This document shows, in pieces, positions 46,134 to 56,600 of a stretch of DNA of 64,000 nucleotides. Each line of letters opens with the position of its first letter. Position 1 is the stretch's first letter. The DNA is from Rhynchopus euleeides (Eukaryota > Euglenozoa > Diplonemea > Diplonemida > Diplonemidae). Under the pieces are notes generated by a model. It had not been told where the DNA came from, did not search any database, and saw only the letters and a list, made by a program, of their open reading frames with translations. The position numbers were made by a program, and so were the translations under genes. The stretch lies in assembly GCA_963210315.1 (NCBI GenBank), contig OY723264.1, positions 806,001 through 870,000 of the forward strand. The letters are read 5' to 3'.

Positions 46134-47675
46134 TTAGTAATACCCAGGTGAGGGCTGTCGGTGCATGGAGGTAACGGAATGCACCTGCACCTGCGGTGCC
46201 GCCTGCAGTGAATGGGAGACAGTCCCATTCCCCGGGTATGGCACCTGCGGTGGCGTGTAGTAGAATGTCCGCTCGCTGCCTGGGCTGTGCGTCTCCTGCG
46301 TAGCGGACGTGACCTGCACCGAGCCAGGGTTGTCATACGGGGAGCCTGTCGGTGTGTGGCTTGTCTGGTGCAGCGACGCCTCATGCAGCGTTGCAGGCGA
46401 GGCCAGGGTGAGGGTCAGCACCGACCCGTTCACAAGGTTGACCTTCTCGCCCGTCAGAGCGTCTGCGAGGAAGAAGCCGTCCTTCTCCAGCACCTGTCTG
46501 TCCACAGGCACCCCTGTGCAGGCCTCCAGCGTGCCCTTTATGGCCCTCATCGGCAGGCGCGATATGTCGCCCTTCAGCTTGACGCGGTACAGCGTGGGTG
46601 CATCGGGGCGCACCTTCGACACCACATCGACATAGGACACAGACCCGGGCCCGCCCCCATGCAGCTGCGCCTGGGGCGGCCCCCCGCGCGGCACAACCGA
46701 CGCCGCTGGGGCAACCTGGTGCACGACGTACTGCGCAGGGGGTGCACGGGACGCCTGCTGCCGCTGCTGCACCGGCACCGGCTGCTGCGGGGGGAACTGT
46801 GGCACCTGCTGCTGCGGAAACTGGGCCTGGGGGAACTGCTGCTGGTATTGCAGGGAGACCTGCTCCGGTACAACCTGCTGCTGCGGCAGGGGCGCCTGGA
46901 CAAACACGACGTTCTGCTGCGTCGACGGCTGAACCTGCGGGGGGTACGACGGGGCAGCCACCGGCGTGGCGGGCTGTGTGTTGCTCTCGCTGTGGTGCGA
47001 CTGCGACGGCGCCACCGCCACAGGGACGGCAGCCACAACCGGTGCGGGAGGGCCCCCCACCTCCACTGGCACGGCCTGCACCACAGGGTACGACTGCCGC
47101 ATCTGCGGCTCCTGCGGTGGCACGGGGGGCTGCGGGCTGATCTGCACGGGCGACGGCGGCACCTCCCGCACCTCCCGCAACGCCTCAGACGGCCTCTCGG
47201 ACAGCCTCTCCCTGTCGGGCGGCGGCAGCAGCAGCGCCTCCTGCGCAGGCGGTGGCCGTGGCGACACCGGCTGGTAGTAGTCCTGCTGCATGTGGTCCTC
47301 CTGTGGGCGGTAGCGCGGCTTCGCCTCCTGCCTGTAGGGCACCTGCCGCGTGGGGCTGGCCTGCGACCCGTCAGGCACCCAGTAGAGCGGCGGGGGCACG
47401 GAGGGGTTGCCGTACGTGCTGCCCTCCTCTGTGGGTGCGTAGCGTGGCTGCGTGTCGCGCGACGGGCTCCTGCGTGCGGGGGATGCGTTGGTGCGGTACC
47501 CTGCGATGCTCTCGCCCCGCAGCTGCCGCGTCTCCTCGTAAGCCTCCCACTGCCCGAAGCGCTTGTCCTGGTGTGTCGGCGACGACACGGGCAGTGTCAC
47601 AAACTTCTTCGTCGTACCAGGGTCATTTAGTGCAGAATTACCCGGCCGCGAAGCGGACCGGCCGTAGCTGCCCAT
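46134..47675 (-). CDS. Q/P-rich protein with ubiquitin-like domain, 513 aa
   Basis: A single uninterrupted frame from the ATG at 47675. The N-terminus MGSYGRSASRPG has Gly2 and a Ser at position 6 after removal-type spacing, so N-myristoylation is possible. Residues about 15-200 are Arg/Pro-rich with GQWEAYEETRQLRGESIAGY. Residues 200-350 are Pro/Gln-rich (QQQFPQAQFPQQQVPQFP) and surely disordered. Residues about 355-425 look like a ubiquitin-like beta-grasp fold: TLYRVKLKGDISRLPMRAIK, LEACTGVPVDRQVLEKDGFF, then GSVLTLTL. The tail is again disordered. The layout resembles shuttle or scaffold proteins, but there is no second recognisable domain. Function is unknown. Confidence 0.72.
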   Translation of the reverse strand: MGSYGRSASRPGNSALNDPGTTKKFVTLPVSSPTHQDKRFGQWEAYEETRQLRGESIAGYRTNASPARRSPSRDTQPRYAPTEEGSTYGNPSVPPPLYWVPDGSQASPTRQVPYRQEAKPRYRPQEDHMQQDYYQPVSPRPPPAQEALLLPPPDRERLSERPSEALREVREVPPSPVQISPQPPVPPQEPQMRQSYPVVQAVPVEVGGPPAPVVAAVPVAVAPSQSHHSESNTQPATPVAAPSYPPQVQPSTQQNVVFVQAPLPQQQVVPEQVSLQYQQQFPQAQFPQQQVPQFPPQQPVPVQQRQQASRAPPAQYVVHQVAPAASVVPRGGPPQAQLHGGGPGSVSYVDVVSKVRPDAPTLYRVKLKGDISRLPMRAIKGTLEACTGVPVDRQVLEKDGFFLADALTGEKVNLVNGSVLTLTLASPATLHEASLHQTSHTPTGSPYDNPGSVQVTSATQETHSPGSERTFYYTPPQVPYPGNGTVSHSLQAAPQVQVHSVTSMHRQPSPGYY

Positions 47676-48891
47676 GCAGCAGTTTCAATTTTAGTGTATC
47701 AGCCCTTTGTCGTGTGGTGGTGTGGTGGAAAAATAATCCGCGTAGTGCCGGCAGGGAGTGCTGGCACTGCCTCCCCATTTGGTCGATATTAATTCAGCCC
47801 AAACCATGCACTACCCGATTGGGCAGGCCTGACGACACTGCATCCCCCCTCCCAATGCCAACAGCGGCTGGCTCCGCTGTGCCCCTCCCCTGCCCCTACC
47901 CAAGGCAAGCCCGTGCGCCTGGGGTGACCAGTCGCACGGCCTAGCGACAGCAATAGAGGCAGCGTCAGACATCGTGCTGCAGGGGGAGGCAGTGCTGCAG
48001 GGGTGGGGTGAGTGCGACGGGAGCAGCAGGGTGCAAGCAGGGCAGGGGCTGGGGGAGGCCGGGGGTGAAGCACATCGTCACATCGACATCGACTAACAGT
48101 GCCTTGAATGGCACAGCACAGGGGAGTGGGGGCGGAGGGCATGCCGTTCGTGGTGCTGCTGCATCCCTTGCGGATATATGCCGTTCGTGGTGCTGCTGCA
48201 TCCCTTGCGGATGCTGGCTGCCCACGGTGGCGCACACGCAGCGGCAGCCCGCCGTAGTCAGCTGAGCTGCAGCGCTGCGTCGGTGTGCGGCGGGGGCGGT
48301 GCCGACAGCACACGAGTCGGAAGGGCACGGGAGGGTTGATAAACAGAAATAGAGAGGGGCGCCTATCGGGCACCGGGGCAGGGCCTCGGGATGCTGTGGG
48401 GCGTATAGGATGCGACCACAGGCACAATAGACAGGGTGCCGGGGCGCTGGCTTGGCGCTGCCGCAGTCGCCGCATTCGCCGCCTTGTCAGCTTTGCAAGC
48501 CAGGCACCGGCACACAGCACAGTAGCGGTGCCAGAAGGGCTGACGTAGTCCTCTTCTGGCTCTGGTCGTGCCTATCCACCACATGCAGGGAAGCGACGCA
48601 CGTGGGAAGCACACGAGATAGCGGGGTGGGATGGGAGGGAGCACCGCACAACTAGTAGCAGTAGAGCAGCGGGGCACGGTGCAGTGCACAGGGTGCCTGC
48701 ACACGCTAGGAACAACACGGTGCAGCAATAGAGTAGGGCGCCACACACTTCGGAGAAAGGCGGCGGCAGGCACAACGCCAACAGCTTGCCGCACGTGGGG
48801 GAGAACCCGCGCAAGAACGAGCGCCGCACGCGGATAGGGTCCACAGTGCAGCGAACACACAGCGCGTCACAGCACCCCATCACAGGACACC
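47676..48891. other. Intergenic with a short tandem repeat
   Basis: No supported gene. A 37-bp direct repeat (ATGCCGTTCGTGGTGCTGCT...) occurs twice at 48141-48214. Minus-strand frames here are Arg/Pro/Ser-rich and are taken as chance. Confidence 0.4.
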
Positions 48892-50337
48892 TCACGCCTC
48901 GATGCACCACACGGCGTCATCCCCGATGCAGCCTGCAGGCTGGGCACAGCGCCCGAGAAGGTACTGCCAGTACCAGCACTGCACATGCCCAGGAGGGCAC
49001 TCAGAGCACACGGGGGCGGGAACGGACGTCTCCGCGACACACACACCAGGTCCGTCAGTGAGGAGGCCGTTCTTCTTGCACACAAGACCCTTGGCGCAGA
49101 CCTTGACGTCGCACGGGTTGGGCATCAGACCACCCTCGCACTCTTCGTTGATCTGAGAGATGATGCCGCACGGGGCGGGGGCAGCAGTCTCCTCGACACA
49201 CACACCAGGTCCGTCAGTGAGGAGGCCGTTCTTCTTGCACACAAGACCCTTGGCGCAGACCCTGACGTCGCACGGGTTGGGCATCAGACCACCCTCGCAC
49301 TCTTCGTTGATCTGAGAGATGATGCCACACGGGGGAGGCACAGGCGTCTCCTCGACACACACACCAGGTCCGTCAGTGAGGAGGTCGTTCTTCTTGCACA
49401 CAAGACCCTTGGCGCAGACCCTGACGTCGCACGGGTTGGGCATCAGACCACCCTCGCACTCTTCGTTGATCTGAGAGATGATGCCGCACGGGGCGGGGGC
49501 AGCAGTCTCCTCGACACACACACCAGGTCCGTCAGTGAGGAGGCCGTTCTTCTTGCACACAAGACCCTTGGCGCAGACCCTGACGTCGCACGGGTTGGGC
49601 ATCAGACCACCCTCGCACTCTTCGTTGATCTGAGAGATGATGCCACACGGGGGAGGCACAGGCGTCTCCTCGACACACACACCAGGTCCGTCAGTGAGGA
49701 GGTCGTTCTTCTTGCACACAAGACCCTTGGCGCAGACCCTGACGTCGCACGGGTTGGGCATCAGACCACCCTCGCACTCCTCGTTGATCTGGGAAATGAT
49801 GCCACACGGGGCGGGGGCAGCAGTCTCCTCGACACACACACCAGGTCCGTCAGTGAGGAGGTCGTTCTTCTTGCACACAAGACCCTTGGCGCAGACCTTG
49901 ACGTCGCACGGGTTCGGCATCAGACCACCCTCGCACTCCTCGTTGATCTGGGAAATGATGCCGCACGGGGCGGGGGCAGCAGTCTCCTCGACACACACAC
50001 CAGGTCCGTCAGTGAGGAGGCCGTTCTTCTTGCACACAAGACCCTTGGCGCAGACCCTGACGTCGCACGGGTTGGGCACCAGACCCCCATCACACTCTTC
50101 GTTGATCTGAGAGATGATGCCACACGGGGCGGGGGCAGTAGTCTCCTCGACACACACACCAGGTCCGTCAGTGAGGAGGTCGTTCTTCTTGCACACAAGA
50201 CCCTTGGCGCAGACCTTGGCGTCGCACGGGTTCGGCATCAGACCACCCTCGCACTCCTCGTTGATCTGGGAAATGGTGGTGTCGCAGGCCTGTGCCGTTG
50301 CCACGCACAGCAGCACCAATGCGGAGGACATCTTCAT
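48892..50337 (-). CDS. Secreted protein with eight six-cysteine repeats
   Basis: The ATG at 50337 starts a clear signal peptide (MKMSSALVLLCVATAQA) and is preferred over the upstream extension of the frame. Eight tandem 53-residue repeats follow, each with six cysteines spaced C-x9-C-x8-C-x4-C-x5-C-x12-C, of the type CGIISQINEECEGGLMPNPC ... CAKGLVCKKN. The linkers alternate between ETAAPAP and ETPVPPP, and the position after KKN alternates between D and G. A different Cys-rich tail ends the protein (CPPGHVQCWYWQYLLG). There are no membrane segments or anchor signal, so it is probably secreted, with three disulfides per repeat. The repeats are almost identical at DNA level, so the copy number may vary between alleles. 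No named family recognised; total 481 residues. Confidence 0.85.
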   Translation of the reverse strand: MKMSSALVLLCVATAQACDTTISQINEECEGGLMPNPCDAKVCAKGLVCKKNDLLTDGPGVCVEETTAPAPCGIISQINEECDGGLVPNPCDVRVCAKGLVCKKNGLLTDGPGVCVEETAAPAPCGIISQINEECEGGLMPNPCDVKVCAKGLVCKKNDLLTDGPGVCVEETAAPAPCGIISQINEECEGGLMPNPCDVRVCAKGLVCKKNDLLTDGPGVCVEETPVPPPCGIISQINEECEGGLMPNPCDVRVCAKGLVCKKNGLLTDGPGVCVEETAAPAPCGIISQINEECEGGLMPNPCDVRVCAKGLVCKKNDLLTDGPGVCVEETPVPPPCGIISQINEECEGGLMPNPCDVRVCAKGLVCKKNGLLTDGPGVCVEETAAPAPCGIISQINEECEGGLMPNPCDVKVCAKGLVCKKNGLLTDGPGVCVAETSVPAPVCSECPPGHVQCWYWQYLLGRCAQPAGCIGDDAVWCIEA

Positions 50338-51217
50338 AGTTTGTTGCACGCTTGCCTGTTGGTGGTACATGTCATTGTGCACAACAGTCCCGTGAGCGTC
50401 ACCCCGCCCACGAGTGACGCCGCAGTATGCCAGGGTGTGTTGTCGTGAGGCCAACCTGCGGAAAGGGTCATCCAGCAGCCCGGCACCCCACCCATACCCC
50501 ACCCCACACCACCCAGCGCGGCACAGGGATCAGGCTGAGCTGAACCCCGGCACGTCGCACCCCGCCCGCCCGGCTCCTGCCCCTCACGCAGCTGCGAGTG
50601 GCGGTGTGCCTCACCCCTGCAAGACAAGCCCATGCGCCTGGGGTCAGCCAGTCGCACCCCTTGTTTGCTGCGCCACCAGCCCTCCCCCCAGTGAGGTCAA
50701 TGTGATCTCTCCCGGCATGGGCAAACGTGCGGACCGTAAGCTGTGGGGGCGAGGGGGTGAGCGCCCGGTCCATCGATAAAACACGGCACGGCCTGATGTG
50801 GTTCCTGCAGCTTCTGAGCCTCGCACCGTCTCCCTCTGCCCGCACAGCCCCTGCACCCCGTTAGCCCCGGGCTGCTCGGTTCGGACAACCTTCAGCGTTT
50901 TCACACACGTGGACTTAACCCATCATGCATGCAGGAGCCAACAGCACATTACTCCTTTGCCGCAGCGCAGAACGCAACCCGAGATACTTGCTCTTGGCGC
51001 GATCTCCACTGCAGCACACAGACACCCCCCCCCCCCTCCATCCCCCACCTCCACCCCCCTTCGTCATCAGCTGCCGAACAAATCATCCGGGGCTGGCAGA
51101 GCGTAAATTTTGACGTACAGAGAGACGGGGCATGAGAGGCCGTGGCGAGGGCTGGGTGATTTCGATAATCAATTATTGCATAAAGGCGGTTAGGGAGTGT
51201 GGGGAATATATCTTCTA
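50338..51217. other. Intergenic, no gene seen
   Basis: 5' region of the Cys-repeat gene. The minus strand has CCAACAG about 22 bases before its start codon, a possible leader acceptor. A C run lies at about 51027-51038. Confidence 0.4.
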
Positions 51218-51326
51218 GGGGGCCCTCGCTACCAAGTGTGACTGAGTGAGAAAAAGTGAGAAGTCAGCCATGTTTGGCTGACAACTGACGACTCGTGACT
51301 CACAGTGACTCGTAGCGAGGGCCCCC
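51218..51326. mobile_element. 109-bp Harbinger-like MITE, copy B, at a stop codon
   Basis: Ends GGGGGCCCTCGCTACC and GTAGCGAGGGCCCCC, flanked by CTA on both sides (51215-51217 and 51327-51329). The right-hand CTA is the TAG stop codon of the minus-strand gene next to it. The interior is close to copy A (AAGTGTGACTGAGTGAGAAA). Same length as copies A and C. Confidence 0.88.
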
Positions 51327-51746
51327 CTAGGCTCGTTTTCGTTTCGTAGGGTTCGAGGGGCCTGGGGCCGGGGGAGGAGGGACCTGCACCTGCCACACGG
51401 CAGAGGGGTCGATGCGGGTGTCGGCCGGGAGGCACTCCCATGTGGCGGCTGACTCCTCCTCCTCGTCCTCCTCGCTCTCTTCGTCCTCTTCGTCTTCCTC
51501 ACACTCCTCAGGCTCGGAGTCCACCGTGTCCTCGACAGGGTCGAGATAGTCTTCTGCGTCAACAGCAGCCTCTAGTGCAGGGCACGCACCTTCCAGCACA
51601 GGGATTGGCGCTTTGGGGCGGTCACCCTCAGGAGGGCACAGCACAGCGCCAGGTCTTTCGACAAATTTCGCAGAGTACATTAGGTACACCCCGCCCCAGA
51701 AGTCGAGGTTTGCCATGAGGACTCCGTCGTTAACCTCGCTGTCCAT
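51327..51746 (-). CDS. Short acidic protein, 139 aa
   Basis: I chose the ATG at 51746 (MDSEVNDGVLMANLDFWGG); the frame also has an ATG at 51833, but the extra residues are His/Pro-rich and look like leader. Residues 10-55 may fold (LMANLDFWGGVYLMYSAKFV). Residues about 65-100 are almost all Glu/Asp/Ser. The end, PTKRKRA, is a possible nuclear localisation signal. Acid tract plus basic tail is common in histone chaperones and nuclear regulators, but no family is recognised. The stop codon is the target duplication of the adjoining MITE. It could be an exon of a larger gene. Confidence 0.5.
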   Translation of the reverse strand: MDSEVNDGVLMANLDFWGGVYLMYSAKFVERPGAVLCPPEGDRPKAPIPVLEGACPALEAAVDAEDYLDPVEDTVDSEPEECEEDEEDEESEEDEEEESAATWECLPADTRIDPSAVWQVQVPPPPAPGPSNPTKRKRA

Positions 51747-52060
51747 CCTGTGAGTGGTTGGGTGGGGGTGTGGGAGTGGGTGTGTGGGCCCAACATTAGA
51801 ATGATATGCTTCATGAAAGGTCGCTTGTGGCATTGTGTGTGTTTACAGCATGCCGAGGGGGTCAAAACAAAATACCTAGGGTACTCCGAGAGAATGTCAC
51901 ACCCCTCGAGGGCCCAGGGCCGAGGGGGGGGTGACATTATTCTGGGGGTACCCTGGGCAACAAATAAACTATCGGCACCCCCTCGCCAGATCGTTGGAAA
52001 ATGTGACAACAAACCAAATAACTGCCGAAAATTGTGTCGTTGGAACGCAGGCCCCCCCCC
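51747..52060. other. 5' region of acidic-protein gene
   Basis: No gene seen. Short palindromes (CCCTCGAGGGCCCAGGGCCGAGGGG) near 51900. Confidence 0.35.
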
Positions 52061-52690
52061 CCTACTGGGGGGGGCTAAATAGAAGACCCCCCCCCCTTGT
52101 AATAGGCGTATAAACGCTTTTTTTGGGGGGTTTTCAAAACCCAAAATTTTGGGCAATTTTTGCAGTGGGTGGCCAAATACAAGGGGGTGGCCGAATACAA
52201 GGGGGGGGGGTCTTGTATTCGGCGGTCCGTGATTTTTCCAAATTTTGGTGAATTTTGCTCCAGGTGACCTCGTGGAATCGCGATTTTCGCCTTCCATTGC
52301 ACTATTCGGAATCCGTGCGGATCGTGGTGGGGTCATTTTGTGGGTGGAGGTGCCAAGTTTCACTCATGAAATGTGGGCCTGATTTGGCTCCTGATAATGG
52401 GAGGATATTCCCAGGAGTCAGCCACCTGCAGGGACCCCCACACTGGTGTCCAAAACCCTGTTCTTTTGAATATTTGGATTCCGTGCGAATCGCAGTGGGG
52501 TCATTTTGACCATGGGGTGCCTGTTAGGACTGGAAAAACAGGCTGAAAATTTGAAACTTGGCCAAAATTCACGGACCGCCGAATACAAGACCCCCCCCCT
52601 TGTATTCGGCCTAAAATTTTCTGGATTTCGAATTTCCAGACCCCCCCCTTCTATTCGGCCACCCCCTTCTATTTAGCCCCCCCCAGTAGG
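52061..52690. mobile_element. Inverted-repeat element with spacer-rich ends, 630 bp
   Basis: Ends CCTACTGGGGGGGGCTAAAT and its inverse. Subterminal GGCCGAATACAAG and TTGTATTCGGC phrases repeat in opposite orientation near both ends. There is no coding capacity. Its right end overlaps the left end of the next foldback by about 5 bp, so the two may be nested or parts of one structure. No clear target duplication. Confidence 0.6.
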
Positions 52691-53845
52691 GGTGGGTCAC
52701 TGGGGGAAACATTGGCCAATTTTTGAGATGTGCGTTTTTGACCCTCAAAAGGTCATTCTGGTGGCAGAAAGTGCCCAATATGCTCCGGAAACTCAATTCC
52801 GCCCACTCCCAGGGGGTGGTATGCCCCCGACGATGCCGTTTTTAGCAATCAAAATTTTTGGGACAGAACTTGTACCTGGGCTGCACTCCACAGGACACAT
52901 CAACCAGAGCAACCACACCTCACCTGCCAGATGTACAGGAGAACTGTTGTCGTTGACTGTTCTGAAACATAACAGCTTCTCGGTGCCCTCCAGAGGCCAA
53001 AAGGCAAGCCAATATGAGGTGATTGCACCAGGAAAAGTTGTGGGAGAAGTATGGTACAGTTCGTGTCCCGTTTGACGCTGTTCTTCGGGAGCTTACGGCA
53101 GCTGGGTGTGGCACGGTGCATCCGTTGCCAGGGAGTGCGTCCTTGGGTGTGGTGCCTCATCTGTGAGCATGTGGTACAGGGACGCCATACGAGAGTCTCT
53201 CAGATGCCTCCTCTGATGGGAGGCAGCTGACTGGAACAGGCACCTGGTACAGCAGGCACGGGTACAAGAAGTGGCCCAGAAATAGCGCTCAGCAGAAGGG
53301 CAAGATTTGCCCGTCTCAGCTTCCAGCCCCAACTTCTGCTCAACGGTATTGTCGGGAAGTCCTCAGGCATGTCTGCATTGTCAAATTTGAGGCTGATTAG
53401 GAGCCACAAATGACTGGATTGAGGGGGTCGACGGAACCCACAGTTGAGATACGGGCCAGTCTCTCAAAGGAAGAGGAAACCAGATCTGATTGCTCTCACG
53501 GACGAGCAAGGCGTTATGCAGGACGCAGCTCATGGACCAGAACGACGGACGGACCTCCTGAGGGCCATCCGGCGCCGCTGGCAGTCACTGAGGGTGATAC
53601 AAAGGGCAACAGCGGAAATAAGCAGACTGCACAAATAGCCTCAGGTACAAGTTCTGTCCCAAAAATTTTGGTCGCTAAAAACGGCATCGTCGGGGGCATA
53701 CCACCCCCTGGGAGTGGGCGGAGATGAGTTTCCGGAGCATATTGGGCACTTTCTGCCAGCAGAATCACCTTTTGAGGGTCAAAAACTCGTTTCTCAAAAT
53801 TTGGCCAATGTACACGCTTTTTTAGGTGCAGTGACCCGCCCCTAC
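52686..53845. mobile_element. Foldback element with about 185-bp arms
   Basis: Left arm GTAGGGGTGGGTCACTG to about 52875 and right arm from about 53641 to CAGTGACCCGCCCCTAC are inverted copies with moderate divergence. The 760-bp centre has short protein-like plus-strand stretches (VPFDAVLRELTAAGC near 53070; KRKPDLIALTDEQGVMQDAA near 53475) that may be remains of an encoded protein. Not assigned to a superfamily. Confidence 0.65.
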
Positions 53846-53957
53846 CCCCCCCCCTCGTTGTGGACACCCCCCAACGCTCCCCCGTCCGATGATGAGATAG
53901 TGTGAAGTGCGGGCCGCAAAGATCCAGCAACACAGCACAGAAGGTTCCCCCCGCCCC

Positions 53958-55891
53958 TCAATACACATCCACCCACCCCATCGCTTTGGACCACTGTCTC
54001 GAGCGCAGCGACACATACCAGCGGCATCGCATGGCAGTCTCGTCAGGCACGAGGGGATGAGGGGCGCTCATCGGCTTCCGAGGATAGACAAGCCGAAAGC
54101 CAAACCTGTTGCGGTTGGTGTAGGTGTTGGTGTGGCTGGCAGGGTCTGGCGGTGGTGGGTCTTGCATCCGAGTTCCGCGTGACACAAGGTGGCGGTGGAT
54201 TGTCTTGGGGAGAAATTGGGACAACACTGCCCAGCCGCACGATTTGCTCCATCCCACAGGAAGTGGGGGTCGCAAGATCCTGCAAAGGACACATAAAGAC
54301 CTCCCCACCCCCCACCCCCCCAGTCGGGTTCCGCCGAAGGTAGCAAGAAAGCCAAATCTTGTGTCTTGTTGCGGTGCCAACGGGCACATGCTAGAGGCTT
54401 CTTAATTTCTTTTCTTTTCTGAGGAACACCCCGGGAAATTGCCGAAAAAAGACAAAGACCCCTGTCGGAATTACTTGCCTGGAACTTACGAAAGGACCCT
54501 AAAGCCCAACACCTTCAACCTCCGCAGCGGCCATACCTTTCGTACATCTGACGTGACGGTGCCGAGTAGAAGAAGACAAACTTCTTCGCCATGTCCTTTT
54601 TAGGCTCACTCTTCCGGACGTACACAGTCTTCCGGAGGAGGGTCATGTTGAGGTACATCTGGGTGCGCCCCTCGCCCGCCCACCCCGCCAGGTCGTACAG
54701 CATCAGCATCGACCCGAGCCCACGCTGCCGATGCTGGGTCTTGGTGGCGACAAGCGTGAGATGCACGAGAGTGTGATAGTGCTCCACAGCAGCCACGGTG
54801 CGCAGCGAATCCACATCCGAGAGGTCGAAATATAGAGACGCCCTCGGGTCCTGCAGGGCACGCTGCAGGTTGATGCACGCCGCACGCAGGAAGAGGGGGC
54901 AGTCATTCCCGCTGGATGCTAGCACGGCCACCGCCTTGCCATTCCGGCTCTGGCGGATGATCGTCACCCTCGAGCATGCATCGCGTCGCATCGCCCGGAA
55001 GGCGTTGCCGGGATACCTGTGGTCGAAGTACCCCTCGTCCACCGCATCGGAGCACACATGCACGCACTCGTTGACAACGTCGTCGCAATCGAGGCCGCCG
55101 TGGCGTCCCCCCTTGACCACATCGATGGTGTACCCATTTGCCGCAAGGCGCGCCTTCACTGCCGCCTGCATCTGGTGGAACTGCTGCCTCTGCGTCGGCA
55201 CCACCGCGGGGTGGAAGCGCTGCTGTATCAGCTGCAGGGGCACCTGGTACCCCTCGCCCTTCAGCGTGGGTGGGTATGGCAGGATCTGCGTCGGGCGGCC
55301 GCAAGCATACTCGCAGAAGACGCACTGCAGGGTGCGGTCGGGGGCATCCTCCGGTGTGCGCAGCCCCACACACACACAGTGTGACCAGCACCGGCACTCG
55401 GGGCACATGATCATCATGGGCGTCACGATGCGGTTCCACCCGCAGGGGCAGCGCACAATGCGCCTGGGGCGCAGCAGGTACGGCGGTGCGGCAGAGGCAC
55501 TCAGCTGTTTCACCCTGTCCTGCACCTCGCGCGGCAGCGCCAGGTTGTCGATGATCTTGCCTGCCCCGACAGTGTTCTTGCGCACACGTCCCCGCAGGGA
55601 GTACTGCTGTCGTGTGAGGCGCTTCGCACGCTCCGTGCGCGACAGCGCGACAGGGTCGATGAGGAGAGGGTTGACGCTCTGCGGCAGCACCGGCAGGGGC
55701 GGGTCGGGCAGCCACACCTTGGCCCAAGGGACCACGCCCATCCCGCCGCTGCGCCAGTGCAGCGCGACATTCTTCGTGTCGCGGTCGACACCAACGATGG
55801 TGGCGATCTCATAGTCGTCCTGCGCACGCTCGGCACGCACCTCAACACCCACCGCGACCCATACGTCCTGCGGTGGGTGTGCGCCCGGCAT
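53958..55891 (-). CDS. Tudor-like/PHD-finger/GNAT acetyltransferase
   Basis: Exons 55891-54537 and 54105-53958 join in phase 2 across a 431-bp GTATGG...AACAG intron, giving 500 residues. The splice restores MYERFGFRLVYPRKP, the typical GNAT ending, where the unspliced frame would stop early. Residues 10-62 look like a small Tudor/chromo-barrel (IATIVGVDRDTKNVALHWRS). Residues 148-193 are a textbook Cys4-His-Cys3 PHD finger: C148, C150, C163, C166, H171, C174, C190, C193, with W169 before the His. Residues about 300-480 are a GNAT fold with acetyl-CoA motif R388-x-x-G391-x-G393 (HRQRGLGSMLMLYD). Such proteins read a histone mark and acetylate nearby lysines, so nuclear histone acetylation is the likely role. 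The start ATG is preceded directly by GTAG, a possible leader acceptor. Confidence 0.88.
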
Positions 55892-56600
55892 CTACGCCAC
55901 ACGACACACACCAACGCATGCACTCCGGCACCGCATCGGCACCAGATCCCTGCCGTAGATGTGGGTGTGGTGTGCCCTGAGGGCGGTGAAGCGTGGGATA
56001 CCCACGTCACTGGCCGGGGGAGGACTTCCCACAGGTTGAACCCCCCAGCTGAGGGTATGGCCAGATGTGGCACTTTGCGGTCCACCTGCGCCACCATCCG
56101 ACAACAACAACTCAAGACACAAGGCTGCTGCAATACACATTCGGCATGAGGACGCAGCGGGGCAAATCACCCCCAACAGACACACCGGGTGGGGGTGGGC
56201 GGGGGGAACACTCAGAAGATTCAACCAAAGCTATGCTCTCACCCGAGCCCCCAGCCCTCAGCAGAGCTGGACAGGCCGTGCCATTTTTTTTTGCAAGGGT
56301 GTGGGGTGGGGCGCGCCTTCAGGCAAAAGAAGCGGAAGAAAGGATGGCGGTCGTGATAACGCCACCGCACACCCCCATCACCCCTTCTCGCCCCAACCCC
56401 CCCTCGCCACGGGTAAAAACCCAGCTCTCAAGGCCACCGGTTCGAAGGAGGGGGGGGGGGGCTGTGCACACCATGCTGGGAAGCACTGGTTTGCGTCACA
56501 CCCCCCCTCCCCCCCTTACCCCCCCTCGCCATCTGCACGGCATACATTGAAGAGAAAAACCGGGAATCACAGGAGGGCCCTCCCCTACCCTACCCTCCTT
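55892..56600. other. Intergenic, no gene seen
   Basis: Between FAM227 and the PHD/GNAT gene. A G run of 11 near 56452 and CCCC-rich stretches; no protein-like frame. Confidence 0.4.

Noticed and set aside
47789-48520. 243-codon minus-strand frame
   Set aside because: Arg/Pro/Cys-rich without domain order; crosses a short direct repeat; no start context. Treated as chance.
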